DNA of 64,000 nucleotides, taken from positions 1 to 64,000 of the forward strand of contig NZ_JAANZA010000003.1 in the NCBI RefSeq assembly GCF_012274275.1, read 5' to 3'. The position numbers and the translations under genes were made by a program. The notes beneath the pieces were generated by a model. That model ran no database searches. It saw only the letters and a list, made by a program, of their open reading frames with translations, and had not been told where the DNA came from. Source of the DNA: Cryobacterium sp. BB307. GTDB lineage: Bacteria; Actinomycetota; Actinomycetes; Actinomycetales; Microbacteriaceae. Of this stretch, positions 1-10,864 are shown piece after piece (position 1 is the stretch's first letter; every line of letters begins with the position of its first letter).

Positions 1-73
1 CCCCCCCCCCCCCGCTTTCCTTCCCCCCCCCCCCCCCCCCCCCCCCCCCCCACCCCCCCCCCCCCCCCCCCCC
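1..73. other. Poly-C low-complexity stretch at contig edge
   Basis: This stretch is almost pure C, broken only by a short GCTTTCCTT segment near position 14 and a single A at 52. It does not resemble any genomic repeat I know. Poly-C is the reverse complement of poly-G, the no-signal base call of two-colour sequencing chemistry, so it is most likely an artefact at a contig end. The 40 bases after it are unremarkable sequence downstream of the first gene. Confidence 0.75.
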
Positions 74-113
74 GACTCGATGGGTGTTGGGGGCAGCGGA
101 TGCGCAGGGTGGT

Positions 114-1259
114 TCAGTCGAGCGGACCGAGCAAGTGGCGTGCCGCAGTCGAGTGGGCGGAGTCGACCGTCGACGGCTGGAAGACCCCCGCGATCACGTC
201 ACGGTAGAGCCGCCCGAGCTCGCTCGACGAGTTGAACGCCGCTCCCCCGGCCAGGCTGATTGCCTGGTCGACGACGTCGCGCACCGCGTGCACCGTGCGC
301 ACCTTGAGTCCGGAGAGCAAGCGATACCACTCGCCACCGCGGTCGACCTGCTCGTCGATGTCACGAGCGACCGCGTCCAGTTGCGGCCACACGCCGTCCA
401 TGGTGATCGCCGCATCAGCGACCCGCCAGCGCGTATCCGGGTCCTGCGAGCGTGGTGTGCCATCGCGCTGCTTCCTCGTGGTCGCAGCAGCCGTCGCGAG
501 CTCGAGTGCCCGTGCTCCGATGCCCGCGTACACCGCGGACAACAGCAGTTCGAAATTGGCGAAGATCGACCACAGGAGCAGGTCGGCGCTCGGGCCGGGG
601 TCGACGCGCCGTACGACACGGTCCGGCTCTGCCCGCACACCGTCCAGGCGTGTGCTGTTGCTTTGCGTCGCTCGCATCCCGAGCGTGTCCCAATCGTCGA
701 GGGTCTCGACCCCGTCGGCGCCGCGCGGGATGAACGCGTAGACCAGCTTCGGCGCATCCGGAGACGACGTGTCAAGACCGTGCAGGCCGAGACGGGTCCA
801 CGCCGGAGACAGGCTGGTGAAGATCTTCGTGCCGGTGAACCGGAAACCGCCGTCCGCCTCCGGCGCCGCGCTCGTGGTGCTGCCGAACAGCATCAGATCG
901 TTGCCTCGCTCGCTGATGCCGAAGCCGAACAGCTCGCCTGCGGCGGCCTCGTCGAGCACGAATTTCAGCGAGTCGTCGCCGCGGTCGAGCATCGCCTTGG
1001 CGACGCCGGTCCAGATCAGGTGCATGTTCACGCCGAGCGCGGTGGAGGGGGCGGCGGATGCCAGCCTCACCTGCTCGCGCACGACCGCCTGAGCGTCCAG
1101 CCCTGCTCCCCCGAGTGCTGTCGGCACGAACGCGCGAAGGTAGCCGGCCGCTTTCAGGTCATCAAGGTCCTCGGCGAAGAAGGCGTTGGCACTGTCGTAA
1201 CCGGCAGCGCGACTCCGGAATGTCTCGAGCAGCTCGTCGCTGAGCAGTGATTCGGCCAC
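114..1259 (-). CDS. Acyl-CoA dehydrogenase family flavoprotein
   Basis: 381 aa, GTG start. The protein follows the acyl-CoA dehydrogenase fold: a helical N-terminal domain, a beta middle domain around residues 110-210 (a GTKIFTSLSP stretch resembles the FAD-contacting 'G-K-x-x-x-T/S' motif) and a helical C-terminal domain. The early LGGAGLD segment and 'STALGVNMHLIW' are typical of the DszC/SfnB-like branch, which includes FAD- or FMN-dependent monooxygenases, so a true acyl-CoA substrate is not certain. It diverges from a membrane-protein gene starting at 1327. No partner genes for fatty-acid oxidation are nearby, so the substrate cannot be inferred. Confidence 0.8.
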   Translation of the reverse strand: MAESLLSDELLETFRSRAAGYDSANAFFAEDLDDLKAAGYLRAFVPTALGGAGLDAQAVVREQVRLASAAPSTALGVNMHLIWTGVAKAMLDRGDDSLKFVLDEAAAGELFGFGISERGNDLMLFGSTTSAAPEADGGFRFTGTKIFTSLSPAWTRLGLHGLDTSSPDAPKLVYAFIPRGADGVETLDDWDTLGMRATQSNSTRLDGVRAEPDRVVRRVDPGPSADLLLWSIFANFELLLSAVYAGIGARALELATAAATTRKQRDGTPRSQDPDTRWRVADAAITMDGVWPQLDAVARDIDEQVDRGGEWYRLLSGLKVRTVHAVRDVVDQAISLAGGAAFNSSSELGRLYRDVIAGVFQPSTVDSAHSTAARHLLGPLD

Positions 1260-1326
1260 GTCTCAAGCATGCACCACCGTATGACCGCTGACATGATGAG
1301 GAGGTCCAATTTCGAAAGGGAGTCAC

Positions 1327-2358
1327 GTGAAGGTCGACTACTCGGCTCTGACGAGAGCGGTCAGCAGGGACGAGTTGCGCGCCTACGCGAAGCGGAATCG
1401 CACCCACCTGGGCGGTGTCGGCGCCATCGCGATCGTGGTCGTCGCAGCCGTTATCGGTGTCATCCTCATTCCGATGGCCGTAGGCGAGGTCGGCCCTGGC
1501 TCGCTGTCGATGCTGACGTTCGCCATCATCGTCGTGATCGGTATCGCCGGCTTCACCTGGCTTTCGACAGCGATTGCGCTGCGGAAGAGCTTCCGGATGC
1601 ACGCGTTCGCCGAGGCGAACGGCTTGCATTACACGGGCCGAGAGGCGGGCACCGACTACCCAGGGGCGATCTTCGGCATCGGCAATGCACGCACCATCAC
1701 CGAACGCCTCTACCGCGACCATGACGGGTATTTCGATCTCGGCAGCTATCGGTACACGACCGGGTCGGGCAAGAACAAGCGCACCCACGACTGGGGTTAC
1801 CTGGCCATCAAGCTTCCGCGCCGGCTGCCGCACATGCTGCTTGATGCCAAGGCGAACAACTTCTTCGGCAGTAACCTGCCGGTGTCCTTCGGTCGCAACC
1901 AGCGACTCTCCCTCGAGGGCGACTTCGACGACCACTTCACGCTGTATTGCCCGAGGGAGTATGAGCGGGACGCGCTCTACGTCTTCACGCCCGATCTGAT
2001 GGCGCTGTTGATCGACGAGTCCGGCGAATTCGATCTCGAGATCGTCGATGATTGGCTGTTCGTCTACACCTCCGGTCCGCTCGAGTTGACCAACCCCACC
2101 CTGCTGTCGCGGCTGTTCCGCATCGTCGACACCGTCGGCGCGAAGACCTTGAGCCGCACCGTTCGCTACGCAGACGAACGCGTGGTCGGTGACTCGCTGG
2201 AATCCGGAACTCCGGGCGAGGCGCGGCTGGCGCCCAACGTCATCGCGCACGGCGGACGGCGGCTGAAACGGGGCGTGCCGGTCGTCGGTCTGATCATCTT
2301 CGCCGCGGTGGCGCTGTACCTGGTGTCGCGGTTCGTGAGCTCGGGCTTCTTCCTCTAG
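1327..2358 (+). CDS. Predicted membrane protein of unknown function
   Basis: 343 aa, GTG start chosen because a purine-rich GAAAGGGAG ribosome-binding site lies a few bases upstream. Two transmembrane segments are visible near residues 30-52 and 60-84, and a third near 318-338, leaving a soluble middle part of about 230 residues that is rich in aromatic and charged residues. I recognise no catalytic motif. The stop codon overlaps the stop of the convergent helD gene by two bases (CTAG at 2355-2358). It may be a membrane-anchored accessory protein, but no function is assigned. Confidence 0.75.
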   Translation: MKVDYSALTRAVSRDELRAYAKRNRTHLGGVGAIAIVVVAAVIGVILIPMAVGEVGPGSLSMLTFAIIVVIGIAGFTWLSTAIALRKSFRMHAFAEANGLHYTGREAGTDYPGAIFGIGNARTITERLYRDHDGYFDLGSYRYTTGSGKNKRTHDWGYLAIKLPRRLPHMLLDAKANNFFGSNLPVSFGRNQRLSLEGDFDDHFTLYCPREYERDALYVFTPDLMALLIDESGEFDLEIVDDWLFVYTSGPLELTNPTLLSRLFRIVDTVGAKTLSRTVRYADERVVGDSLESGTPGEARLAPNVIAHGGRRLKRGVPVVGLIIFAAVALYLVSRFVSSGFFL

Positions 2359-4607
2359 CCCGCCTGGCGCTGCTCTTCCATCAGGAACTCCAGGCCCGCC
2401 GGCAGTTCGCCGTCGCTGACGAGCGTCAATCGCTGCGTTGGGCGGGTCATCGACACGTAGAGGGCGGATGCGCCGCGCTCGGTGTCCCTGACGATGGCCG
2501 CGGGGTCGACGACGATGACCGAATCGAATTCGAGACCCTTCGCGTCGCGCGGGCTCAGCACGTTGATCAGGTTCATCAAGTTGTCGGCGCCGTAGCCCAC
2601 CGTGAACTCGCGTGACAGCGTGGCGTGCAACTCGCCGAGGCGGGACGGCACGGCGATGACCGCGAGGGTGCCGGACGAGTCGACCTCGCGGTCGGCCCGC
2701 ACCGCGTCGAGGACATCGGAGGCGACCTCGATCGGCCACTCCCCCTCGCGCACCGACGTCGCTTTCGTCACGGGGAGGTCATGGGCGACAGCCATTGATT
2801 CGGCCGCTTCGGCGATCTGGCTTGGCGTGCGGTAGTTGACGGTGAGTTCCTCGAGCCGCCAGCGGTCGCCTTCCGGCGTGTTGCCGATGAGGGCGTCCAG
2901 TGCGTGCTGCCAGGTCTCCGACGCGGTCACCGAGGCCGCCTGTGCGATGTCGCCGACAATCGTGAAGCTGCGGTTCGGACCACGCCTCAGCAGCAGGCGC
3001 CACTGCATCGGGCTGAGCTCCTGCGCCTCGTCGACCACGATGTGACCGTACGCCCAGCTGCGGTCCGCGGCCGCACGTTCGGCGGTCGTGGCGCCCTGTG
3101 CGAAGTCGGCAAAGCCATCCGCGACCGACTCGGCGTCGACGTAGCCGTCGAGTCCCATGTTGCCGATCGCGGCTTTCGCGTTCTCGATGTCGCGCTTGCG
3201 CTGCTGCTTCGCCTCGCGGCTCGCGTTGGCTCTGGCCAGTTCGAACTCCCCGAGGTGCTCGGCTGCCTCATCGAGCAGGGGGACATCCGAGATCGTGAAC
3301 GGCGCGTCCCGGCCGCGGAGCAGAAGTGCACGTTCGTCGGCGGTCCAATCCGGTGTCAGCTGCGCAAGCCAGTTCGGGCGCGCGAACAGGTCCTGCACGA
3401 GCTTCTGCGGTGTCAGCGGAAGCCACGCGGTGTTCAGCAGCACCCGCACGTCGTGGCTGGTGCGCAGGTCCTCGCGCAAGACCGCCTGGTCCGCCTCATC
3501 GACGGTTCGCCTCTGGCGCTTGAGCTGGGAAACCAGTTGCCTGGTCAGCGCGTTCAGCGCGTGCTTGACGAACACCACGCGCGCTTCGTTGTACCGCTTG
3601 CCGCTCTCCTGCGCCTTCGTCATCGCGTTGGCGATGAGCTGCGGCTCGACGGTGATTCGCTCCCCATCGATCTCAATCGTCTGCGTCTCGCGTGGGATGC
3701 GCTGTCGCTCGCGCACCGCACGCGCGATCAGCTCGGCCATCCGCGCCTCGCCCTTGAGCGCGGCAACCGCCGGCACATCTTCCTCGGTCGCGTCGACGCC
3801 GGGGAACAGGCTGCCAAGGCTGGTGAGCACGACACCCGACTCGCCCAGCGAGGGAAGCACCGCTTCGATGTACTGCAGGAACGAGCGCGATGGCCCGACG
3901 ATGAGCACACCGGATGACCGCAGCCGGTCGCGGTGCGAGTAGAGCAGGTAGGCGGCGCGGTGCAACGCGACGGCGGTCTTGCCGGTGCCGGGACCGCCCT
4001 GCACGACGAGCACGCCGCGCAGGTCGGACCGGATGATCCGGTCCTGCTCAGCTTGGATGGTCGCGACGATGTCGCTCATCCGGCCGGTGCGCTGCGCGGT
4101 CAGCGCCGCCAGCAGCGCGCCCTCGCCCTGCAGCGACGTGGACGACTCGTCGAGCAGCTCAGGGTCGAAGATCTCGTCCTCGATGCGAACCAGTTCCCGG
4201 CCCTTGGAGATCAGGTGCCTGCGCGCCCTCGCGCCCATCGGCTGACGCGCGGTCGCCTGGTAGAACGCGCTCGCCTGGGGCACGCGCCAATCCAGCAGGA
4301 TCGGCTGCTGGTCGCGGTCGCGCAATCCGATCCGGCCGATGTAGCGGTGCACCGGCTCCGGGCTGTCGTCGGGCTCGAGTTCGAGACGCCCGAAAGCGAG
4401 CCGCTCCCCCACTTCCCGCAACTGCAGGATCCGGTCCTCGTACAGGCGCGCGAAACTGTCGCGTTCCGACCGGCTCTGGTCGTGATCGCCGACGTTGAGT
4501 CGACGCACCGCGCTCAACTGCTCCGTCGCCTCGCGCTGGAGCTCGTCGAGCCGGTCGTACAGTCCGCCAACGTAGTGGCGTTCGCGTTCGAGTTCGGCAG
4601 AAGTCAC
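2355..4607 (-). CDS. helD: HelD-like superfamily 1 ATPase, RNA polymerase recycling factor
   Basis: 750 aa, GTG start. The N-terminus (about residues 1-75) is a coiled-coil-like arm, followed by a split SF1 helicase core. Walker A GGPGTGKT lies at 204-211, Walker B VVDEAQE at 524-530, and motif IV-like NYRTP at 591-595; the last motif VI region reads YVSMTRPTQRL near 725. The long insertion between Walker A and Walker B (about 300 residues) is typical of HelD rather than UvrD or Rep. Known HelD proteins pull RNA polymerase off nucleic acid, and actinobacterial members can protect it from rifampicin. A likely -10 element (TAGACT, minus strand) lies about 40 nt upstream. It stands alone as a transcription unit. 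Confidence 0.9.
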   Translation of the reverse strand: MTSAELERERHYVGGLYDRLDELQREATEQLSAVRRLNVGDHDQSRSERDSFARLYEDRILQLREVGERLAFGRLELEPDDSPEPVHRYIGRIGLRDRDQQPILLDWRVPQASAFYQATARQPMGARARRHLISKGRELVRIEDEIFDPELLDESSTSLQGEGALLAALTAQRTGRMSDIVATIQAEQDRIIRSDLRGVLVVQGGPGTGKTAVALHRAAYLLYSHRDRLRSSGVLIVGPSRSFLQYIEAVLPSLGESGVVLTSLGSLFPGVDATEEDVPAVAALKGEARMAELIARAVRERQRIPRETQTIEIDGERITVEPQLIANAMTKAQESGKRYNEARVVFVKHALNALTRQLVSQLKRQRRTVDEADQAVLREDLRTSHDVRVLLNTAWLPLTPQKLVQDLFARPNWLAQLTPDWTADERALLLRGRDAPFTISDVPLLDEAAEHLGEFELARANASREAKQQRKRDIENAKAAIGNMGLDGYVDAESVADGFADFAQGATTAERAAADRSWAYGHIVVDEAQELSPMQWRLLLRRGPNRSFTIVGDIAQAASVTASETWQHALDALIGNTPEGDRWRLEELTVNYRTPSQIAEAAESMAVAHDLPVTKATSVREGEWPIEVASDVLDAVRADREVDSSGTLAVIAVPSRLGELHATLSREFTVGYGADNLMNLINVLSPRDAKGLEFDSVIVVDPAAIVRDTERGASALYVSMTRPTQRLTLVSDGELPAGLEFLMEEQRQAG

Positions 4608-4655
4608 CTATGCCTCACATCCCCTTGGTTTTGCGGCATGCAAGTCTATCGGCTG

Positions 4656-5459
4656 CTACCTCCGGTGCTCCTGACCCTGTTGTTCGCGCAGGATGGCGAG
4701 GGCACGCGACACCCGGTCGGTCAGGCCGGCCGAGCGTTTCGGGGCCCGCCGGTCCAGTTCGTCAAGGAGCGTGAAAATCTCGGTGCGCTGCTTCTGCTGC
4801 ACCGCGTGCACCGCCAGGTTACGGGCGAGGGAACGCCGTGCGCCGGCAACGGAGAGAGCCGCGCTCGCGATCACTGCTATCAGGAACGCCACCGCAACCC
4901 ACAAGGGAAACACACCGCTGACGACCAGCATGATCGCCGTGACGAGGCCGATCAGCCCCACGGCCGGCGGGATGACGCGCAACCAGCGTCCGGCCAGGAC
5001 GCGACGGCGGACGTCGCCCCTGCGTGAGTCGATGGTTTCCAGCCAGCGGCGGTAGTCGCCGACCCGGCCCTTCGCGACACGCGTTCCCTTGGCGTTGCGG
5101 AGCTCGTCCAGCAGCACGGGGTAGCCGGATGCCGGACGGCCGAGCACCCGCGCGGCGATCACGGCGCTCGACGCGGTGACCGCGATCAGCATGATCATCA
5201 CGAAAGCGCCTGCGAACACCTGCCCGGCGTCGAGAATGATGCGGGCGGCCAGGACGACGCCGAAGACGACGAGTACCAGCACGATCGAGCAGACGATGAT
5301 GGTCCATGTCAGCAGACGGTCGCGATCCCGCGTCCCGGTCGCGCGACCGGCGCGGCGCAATTTCCTCCCGGTGACGACATCGACGACCTGCACCAGGAAC
5401 AGCAGCACCCACAGTGCTGCCGCGGTGTCGAAGATGACGATGAGGACCTGCGAATCCAT
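4656..5459 (-). CDS. Predicted multi-pass membrane protein
   Basis: 267 aa from the ATG at 5459, chosen because AAGGAG lies 5 nt upstream; longer in-frame starts would run into the preceding gene. Hydrophobic segments near residues 4-26, 50-73, 80-104, 172-195 and 200-222 suggest five membrane spans, with a basic cytosolic loop (about 108-170) and a charged C-terminal tail. No family recognised. The ribosome-binding site overlaps the stop codon of the upstream FAD oxidase gene, so the two are probably translated from one mRNA with rbsK. Confidence 0.75.
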   Translation of the reverse strand: MDSQVLIVIFDTAAALWVLLFLVQVVDVVTGRKLRRAGRATGTRDRDRLLTWTIIVCSIVLVLVVFGVVLAARIILDAGQVFAGAFVMIMLIAVTASSAVIAARVLGRPASGYPVLLDELRNAKGTRVAKGRVGDYRRWLETIDSRRGDVRRRVLAGRWLRVIPPAVGLIGLVTAIMLVVSGVFPLWVAVAFLIAVIASAALSVAGARRSLARNLAVHAVQQKQRTEIFTLLDELDRRAPKRSAGLTDRVSRALAILREQQGQEHRR

Positions 5460-5467
5460 GCCGCTCC

Positions 5468-6813
<1,346 letters not shown>

Positions 6814-6817
<4 letters not shown>

Positions 6818-7707
6818 AACGCGGCCTCGATGTCTGCGCGGGTCGGGATCGACGGCACCGCGCCCAGAGCCTGCACCGAGAGGGAAGCGGCGACAGTCGC
6901 GAATTCGGCTGCGGCCACGAACTCGCGCCCCTCGGCGAGCGCCGCGGCGAAGGCTCCGCAGAACGTGTCGCCTGCGCCGGTCGTGTCGACCGGCGACACG
7001 ACCCGCGCCGGCACGCGGGCGACTTGCTGACCCGCCTCGAACAGCACGCTTCCGGATGCGCCGAGTGTCACCACCAGACGCGGCACCCGCACCGCGAGCG
7101 AGCGCGACGCCGTCTCCGGGTCGTCGGAGCCGGCGAGGGCGATCGCCTCCGGCTCGTTCACGATCAGGCAGTCCAGGTCACCGATGAGGGCATCGGAGAG
7201 CGCATGCGCGGGCGCCGCGTTGAGGATGACGATGGTCCCGGACGCCTTGCCGGCCGCGGCTGCCTGCTCCACTGCCGACAGCGGCAGCTCGAGTTGCATG
7301 AGCAGCACCGACGCGCTCGCGATCGCGTCCAACTCGGCGTCGGTGAGCGTCTCGACATCCGCGTTGGCCCCGGATGCGATGACGATGGTGTTCTCGGCCG
7401 CGGCGTCGACGGCGATGAAGGCCTGCCCGGTGGCTGCGGTGCTGCCGCGGGTCAGGGCCCCGTCGATGCCGGCGTCCGTCATCACGGTCGCCAGCTCGCG
7501 GCCGTGCTCGTCGTCGCCGAGCGCGCCGATGAACACCGTTGCCAGGCCCGCGCGAGCCGCCGCAACTGCCTGGTTGAGGCCCTTCCCGCCAGGGTAGCGG
7601 GCCGTCGATGAGGCGATGGTGGTTTCGCCCGGCTGAGGGATCCGGTCGACGCTGAAGACGATGTCCATGTTGGCGCTGCCGACCACGGCGACGGATGCGG
7701 GACTCAT
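6814..7707 (-). CDS. rbsK: Ribokinase, PfkB family
   Basis: 297 aa. PfkB signature 1 (YPGGKGLNQA at 38-47) and signature 2 (DTTGAGDTF at 241-249, catalytic Asp 247) are both present, and the N-terminal NMDIVFSVDRIP matches ribokinases, which phosphorylate D-ribose to ribose 5-phosphate. No ribose transporter or LacI regulator lies nearby. The start codon is 7 nt behind a TAGCCT -10 box (7715-7720, minus strand), so the mRNA is probably leaderless. It leads a three-gene unit with the FAD oxidase and the membrane protein. A related PfkB sugar kinase specificity cannot be excluded. Confidence 0.87.
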
Positions 7708-7714
7708 GGTTCTC

Positions 7715-7768
7715 AGGCTATCTCCGCGTGATCCCGGCTGTTAGCCGCCAAGGCTCGGCATTTATGCT
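7715..7768. promoter_or_regulatory. Divergent pair of leaderless-type promoters (rbsK and DUF6328 gene)
   Basis: TAGCCT on the minus strand (7715-7720) is 7 nt from the rbsK start, and TATGCT on the plus strand (7763-7768) is 6 nt from the ATG at 7775. In actinobacteria a -10 box this close to the start codon places transcription initiation at or next to the start codon. No clear -35 elements are visible. Confidence 0.6.
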
Positions 7769-7774
7769 GTGCAC

Positions 7775-8281
7775 ATGGGCGGCGACGATACGAGGCACCG
7801 GCAGACCGAACCTGATCCCGATCGTCCGGATGAGACCGAGGCGGAGCGACTCGCGCGCAACTGGAACGAGATCCTGCAAGAACTGCGCGTGACGCAGACC
7901 GGCACCCAGATCCTCACCGGTTTTCTGCTCACGCTCGCCTTCCAGTCCCGCTTCGCAGAGCTCGACGCCTTCCAGCTCACGCTCTACCTCGCGCTCGTGG
8001 TCGGGGCGGTGCTCGTGACGACGCTCGGCCTGGCGCCGGTGAGCATGCACAGGCGGCTCTTCCGCCAGGGTGAGAAGGAGCGCATCGTCGCACTCGCCGA
8101 CCAGATGCTGAAATTCATGCTCGCCGCGCTCGCGGTGGTGCTCGCCGGCACCACCTGGTTCATCTTCGATGTCGTGCTCGGCCGCACGGCCGGCATCATC
8201 GCGGGAGTGATCTCCCTGATCGTCGTCTCCGTGCTATGGCTCGCATTGCCGAAGCGCGTGCGCACAACACTTCCCAGATGA
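7775..8281 (+). CDS. DUF6328 family membrane protein
   Basis: 168 aa from ATG 7775; a GTG two codons upstream is an alternative. A charged N-terminal tail (about 35 residues, DPDRPDETEAERL) precedes NEILQELRVTQTGTQIL, which resembles the DUF6328 signature, and four predicted membrane segments follow. The function of the family is not known. It has a leaderless-type -10 box 6 nt upstream. It is followed on the same strand by the YtxH-like gene. Confidence 0.75.
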   Translation: MGGDDTRHRQTEPDPDRPDETEAERLARNWNEILQELRVTQTGTQILTGFLLTLAFQSRFAELDAFQLTLYLALVVGAVLVTTLGLAPVSMHRRLFRQGEKERIVALADQMLKFMLAALAVVLAGTTWFIFDVVLGRTAGIIAGVISLIVVSVLWLALPKRVRTTLPR

Positions 8282-8310
8282 TTGCCACCTGAGCGCCTGG
8301 TGCCCCCGCG

Positions 8311-8316
8311 TAGCGT
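8311..8316 (+). promoter_or_regulatory. -10 box TAGCGT, leaderless type
   Basis: TAGCGT lies exactly 7 nt before the ATG at 8324, so transcription would begin at the start codon. This also argues against the longer TTG start at 8282. Confidence 0.6.
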
Positions 8317-8323
8317 TGATCGC

Positions 8324-8740
8324 ATGCGAACCACGATGCTCTTTCTGGTCGGCGCCGGTGTCGGCTATGTCTTCGGCACGCGCGCCGGTCGTCAGCGGTA
8401 CGAACAGCTGAAGTCCGCCGCGAAGAACGCGTGGGAGGACCCTCGCGTGCAGAAGGCGATGAACGACACCGCGGACTACGTGCGTCAGAAGGCGCCCGTT
8501 GTCGGGGCGCGCGTGGCGGAGGGTGCCCAGGATGTCGCAGGCCGGGTGGCCGACACGGCGAAGGACATGACGGAGAAGGTCCAGCGGACCGCCGATGACG
8601 TCCGCGGGCGCATCAGCCACCGCGGCGAGGACGCGCGCGACCGGGCGATCGTCGCCGCCGCCGAGTTCCGCGAGGAAGCCCTCGAAGACTTCGACGACGA
8701 GTTCGACGACCGCCCGGACGAGGTCGACGACCGCCCGTAG
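8324..8740 (+). CDS. YtxH-like small envelope protein
   Basis: 138 aa. One glycine-rich transmembrane segment at residues 4-18 (MLFLVGAGVGYVFGTRAG) is followed by a long charged helix with repeated DTADYV/DTAKDM/TADDVR-type heptads and an acidic C-terminal tail. This is the arrangement of YtxH/DUF883-like proteins. They are small membrane-anchored coiled coils, often stress-induced, without a defined activity. The start is set by the -10 box 7 nt upstream. It converges on aspA with a 19-nt gap. Confidence 0.7.
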   Translation: MRTTMLFLVGAGVGYVFGTRAGRQRYEQLKSAAKNAWEDPRVQKAMNDTADYVRQKAPVVGARVAEGAQDVAGRVADTAKDMTEKVQRTADDVRGRISHRGEDARDRAIVAAAEFREEALEDFDDEFDDRPDEVDDRP

Positions 8741-8759
8741 GCGGTTCTTCTCTACGCGA

Positions 8760-10205
8760 CTACTGCTGCGGTGGGATCACGTCGATGACGCCGGTCGCGG
8801 CCACCAAACCGCTCAGCCGCTCCGGTGACAGCACCTTGGCGACCTCCTCGGCGGTCATCAGGCCAGCGTCGACGACCAGTTCCGCGATCGACGCGTTAGT
8901 CGTCAGCGCGGTGTGCGCGAGCGTGGCCGACGCGGTGTAGCCGATGTACGGGGTCAGCGCGGTGACGACACCGACCGACGACTCGACCTGAGAGGCGAGG
9001 CGCTGGGTGTTGGCGGTGATCCCGTCGATGCAATTGACGCGGAGCGTGTGGCAGCCGTTCCGGAGCCACGCGATCGACTGCAGGATGCTGTGGGCGATGA
9101 CCGGCTCGAAGGCGTTGAGCTGCAATTGTCCCGCCTCCGCGGCCGCGGTCACCGTGGCATCCGCGCCAATGACACTGAACGCGATCTGGTTGACCACCTC
9201 CGGGATGACCGGGTTGACCTTGCCGGGCATGATCGACGAGCCTGCCTGCCGCGCCGGCAGGTTGATTTCGCCGATGCCGGCCTGCGGGCCGCTGGAGAGC
9301 AGCCGCAGGTCGTTGCAGATCTTCGAGAGCTTGACCGCAGCGCGCTTGAGGTGTCCGCTCAGCGTCATGAAGACACCGGCGTCGCTCGTCGCCTCGATCA
9401 GGTCGGGAGCGGTGATCATCGGAACACCGGTGAGCTCAACCAGGTGGCGGCGCACGGCTTCCGCGTATCGCGGGTCGGCGGTGATGCCGGTGCCGATCGC
9501 GGTTGCGCCGAGGCTGATCTCGCCGAGCCATGGGAGCACCTCGCTCAGCCGCTCGCGGTCCTCGGAGATGGTTGTGGCGAAACCGTTGAACTCCTGGCCG
9601 AGGGTCATCGGAACGGCATCCTGAAGCTGGGTGCGGCCGACCTTGAGGATGTGAGCGAACTCCGCACCCTTGCGCGAGAACGCCTCGCGCAGCAGCGAGT
9701 GCTCAGCGAGCAGCCGCTGGGTGGCCATGATCATCGCGAGCTTGATCGCGGTCGGGTAGACGTCGTTCGTGCTCTGGCTGCGGTTGACGTCGTCGATCGG
9801 GTGCAGCGACGTGTAGTCGCCGAGTTCCTTGCCCATGAGCTCGAGGCCGCGATTCGCGATGACCTCGTTGGTGTTCATGTTGGTCGATGTGCCCGCACCG
9901 CCCTGGATCACCCCGACCAGGAACTGGTCATGGAGTGCCCCGCCGACGATCTCCTCGCAGACCCGGTCGATGATGTCGGCCTTGTCCGCGTCGAGAACGC
10001 CGATCTCCTTGTTCGCGCGCGCCGCGGCCTGCTTGACGCGAGCGAGAGCGGTGATCAGGTCCGGGTAGACCGAGATCGGGCGCCTGGTGATCGGGAAGTT
10101 CTCCAACGCCCGTGCTGTGTGAATGCCCCAATATGCCTCTGCGGGAATCTCAAGTGACCCGAGGGAATCGGTTTCGACCCGGGTTGGCCCGGACGCGGTG
10201 CTCAT
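8760..10205 (-). CDS. aspA: Aspartate ammonia-lyase
   Basis: 481 aa, ATG at 10205 with an AAGG-type ribosome-binding site. Member of the fumarase/aspartase superfamily: the signature GSSIMPGKVNP is present. The segments YWGIHTARALENF, GAGTSTNMNTNEV and DDVNRSQSTNDVYPT match aspartases better than class II fumarases, which have a different 'GAQTQRS' style N-terminus. It would convert L-aspartate to fumarate and ammonia. Neighbours give no pathway context. Fumarase remains a minor alternative. Confidence 0.88.
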   Translation of the reverse strand: MSTASGPTRVETDSLGSLEIPAEAYWGIHTARALENFPITRRPISVYPDLITALARVKQAAARANKEIGVLDADKADIIDRVCEEIVGGALHDQFLVGVIQGGAGTSTNMNTNEVIANRGLELMGKELGDYTSLHPIDDVNRSQSTNDVYPTAIKLAMIMATQRLLAEHSLLREAFSRKGAEFAHILKVGRTQLQDAVPMTLGQEFNGFATTISEDRERLSEVLPWLGEISLGATAIGTGITADPRYAEAVRRHLVELTGVPMITAPDLIEATSDAGVFMTLSGHLKRAAVKLSKICNDLRLLSSGPQAGIGEINLPARQAGSSIMPGKVNPVIPEVVNQIAFSVIGADATVTAAAEAGQLQLNAFEPVIAHSILQSIAWLRNGCHTLRVNCIDGITANTQRLASQVESSVGVVTALTPYIGYTASATLAHTALTTNASIAELVVDAGLMTAEEVAKVLSPERLSGLVAATGVIDVIPPQQ

Positions 10206-10277
10206 TTCGCCTTTATCTCCTTCGAAAGCGCTACGCCCCAACTCTACTCGCGCGGGTGCGTCGCCTCGGGCGTCGCG

Positions 10278-10703
10278 CTAGGCGGCCGAGATGCCGAACA
10301 GCCCGATGATCAGCGCCATGATGACGAGCGTCACCAGTTCGTGGCTGATGTTCAGCAGCGTCAGCCCAGCCGGCCGCCCCTCGAACGCGTCATGGGTGAT
10401 GAACCGCGCTGCGGTGAAACCGGCCCAGAGGATGATCGCGGTGACGATCGCGTTCAGCAGGAAGTTGCCACCGTAGAACTCCTGGGCGATCGCAGCGGAC
10501 CCGGCAAGCACGAGCGCGCTGATGAAGCTGACGACGAGAGTCACGATCATCGGCACCACCGCGCTCGCGTTGCGGTCCATGTCGACCTTGGCCGCCTTGA
10601 TCCACCAGTTGCCGAACACCGGTCGCGCGTACCAAATCGCGCCGACGACCATGCTCGACAGTGTCGCGAGCAGCACCGCCCAGATGTTGATCTCAGGAAC
10701 CAT
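10278..10703 (-). CDS. DUF1761 family membrane protein
   Basis: 141 aa from the ATG at 10703, with AGGAG 6 nt upstream; a longer in-frame start at 10787 has no ribosome-binding site. The N-terminal INIWAVLLATLSSMVVGAIWY and a GNWWIKAAK segment match the DUF1761 pattern, and four transmembrane helices are predicted. The role of the family is unknown. It lies upstream of aspA on the same strand with a 72-nt gap, so it may be co-transcribed with it. Confidence 0.8.
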   Translation of the reverse strand: MVPEINIWAVLLATLSSMVVGAIWYARPVFGNWWIKAAKVDMDRNASAVVPMIVTLVVSFISALVLAGSAAIAQEFYGGNFLLNAIVTAIILWAGFTAARFITHDAFEGRPAGLTLLNISHELVTLVIMALIIGLFGISAA

Positions 10704-10864
10704 GTCGAACTCCTCTGTTCGTCTCGCTCGTTGGGGTACAAAGCGTTGTGCCGATTGTAGGGACCGTTGACCCCAACACTGGGGCATATCTTGCTATTTC
10801 TCTGGGCTTTGTTCACCCCGTAGGCTCAGTGACATAAATTCTGACATTGTGGGGGACACTCGCC

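Noticed and set aside
8282-8323. TTG start for the YtxH-like gene
   Set aside because: It precedes the -10 box TAGCGT, so the codon would not be in the mRNA.
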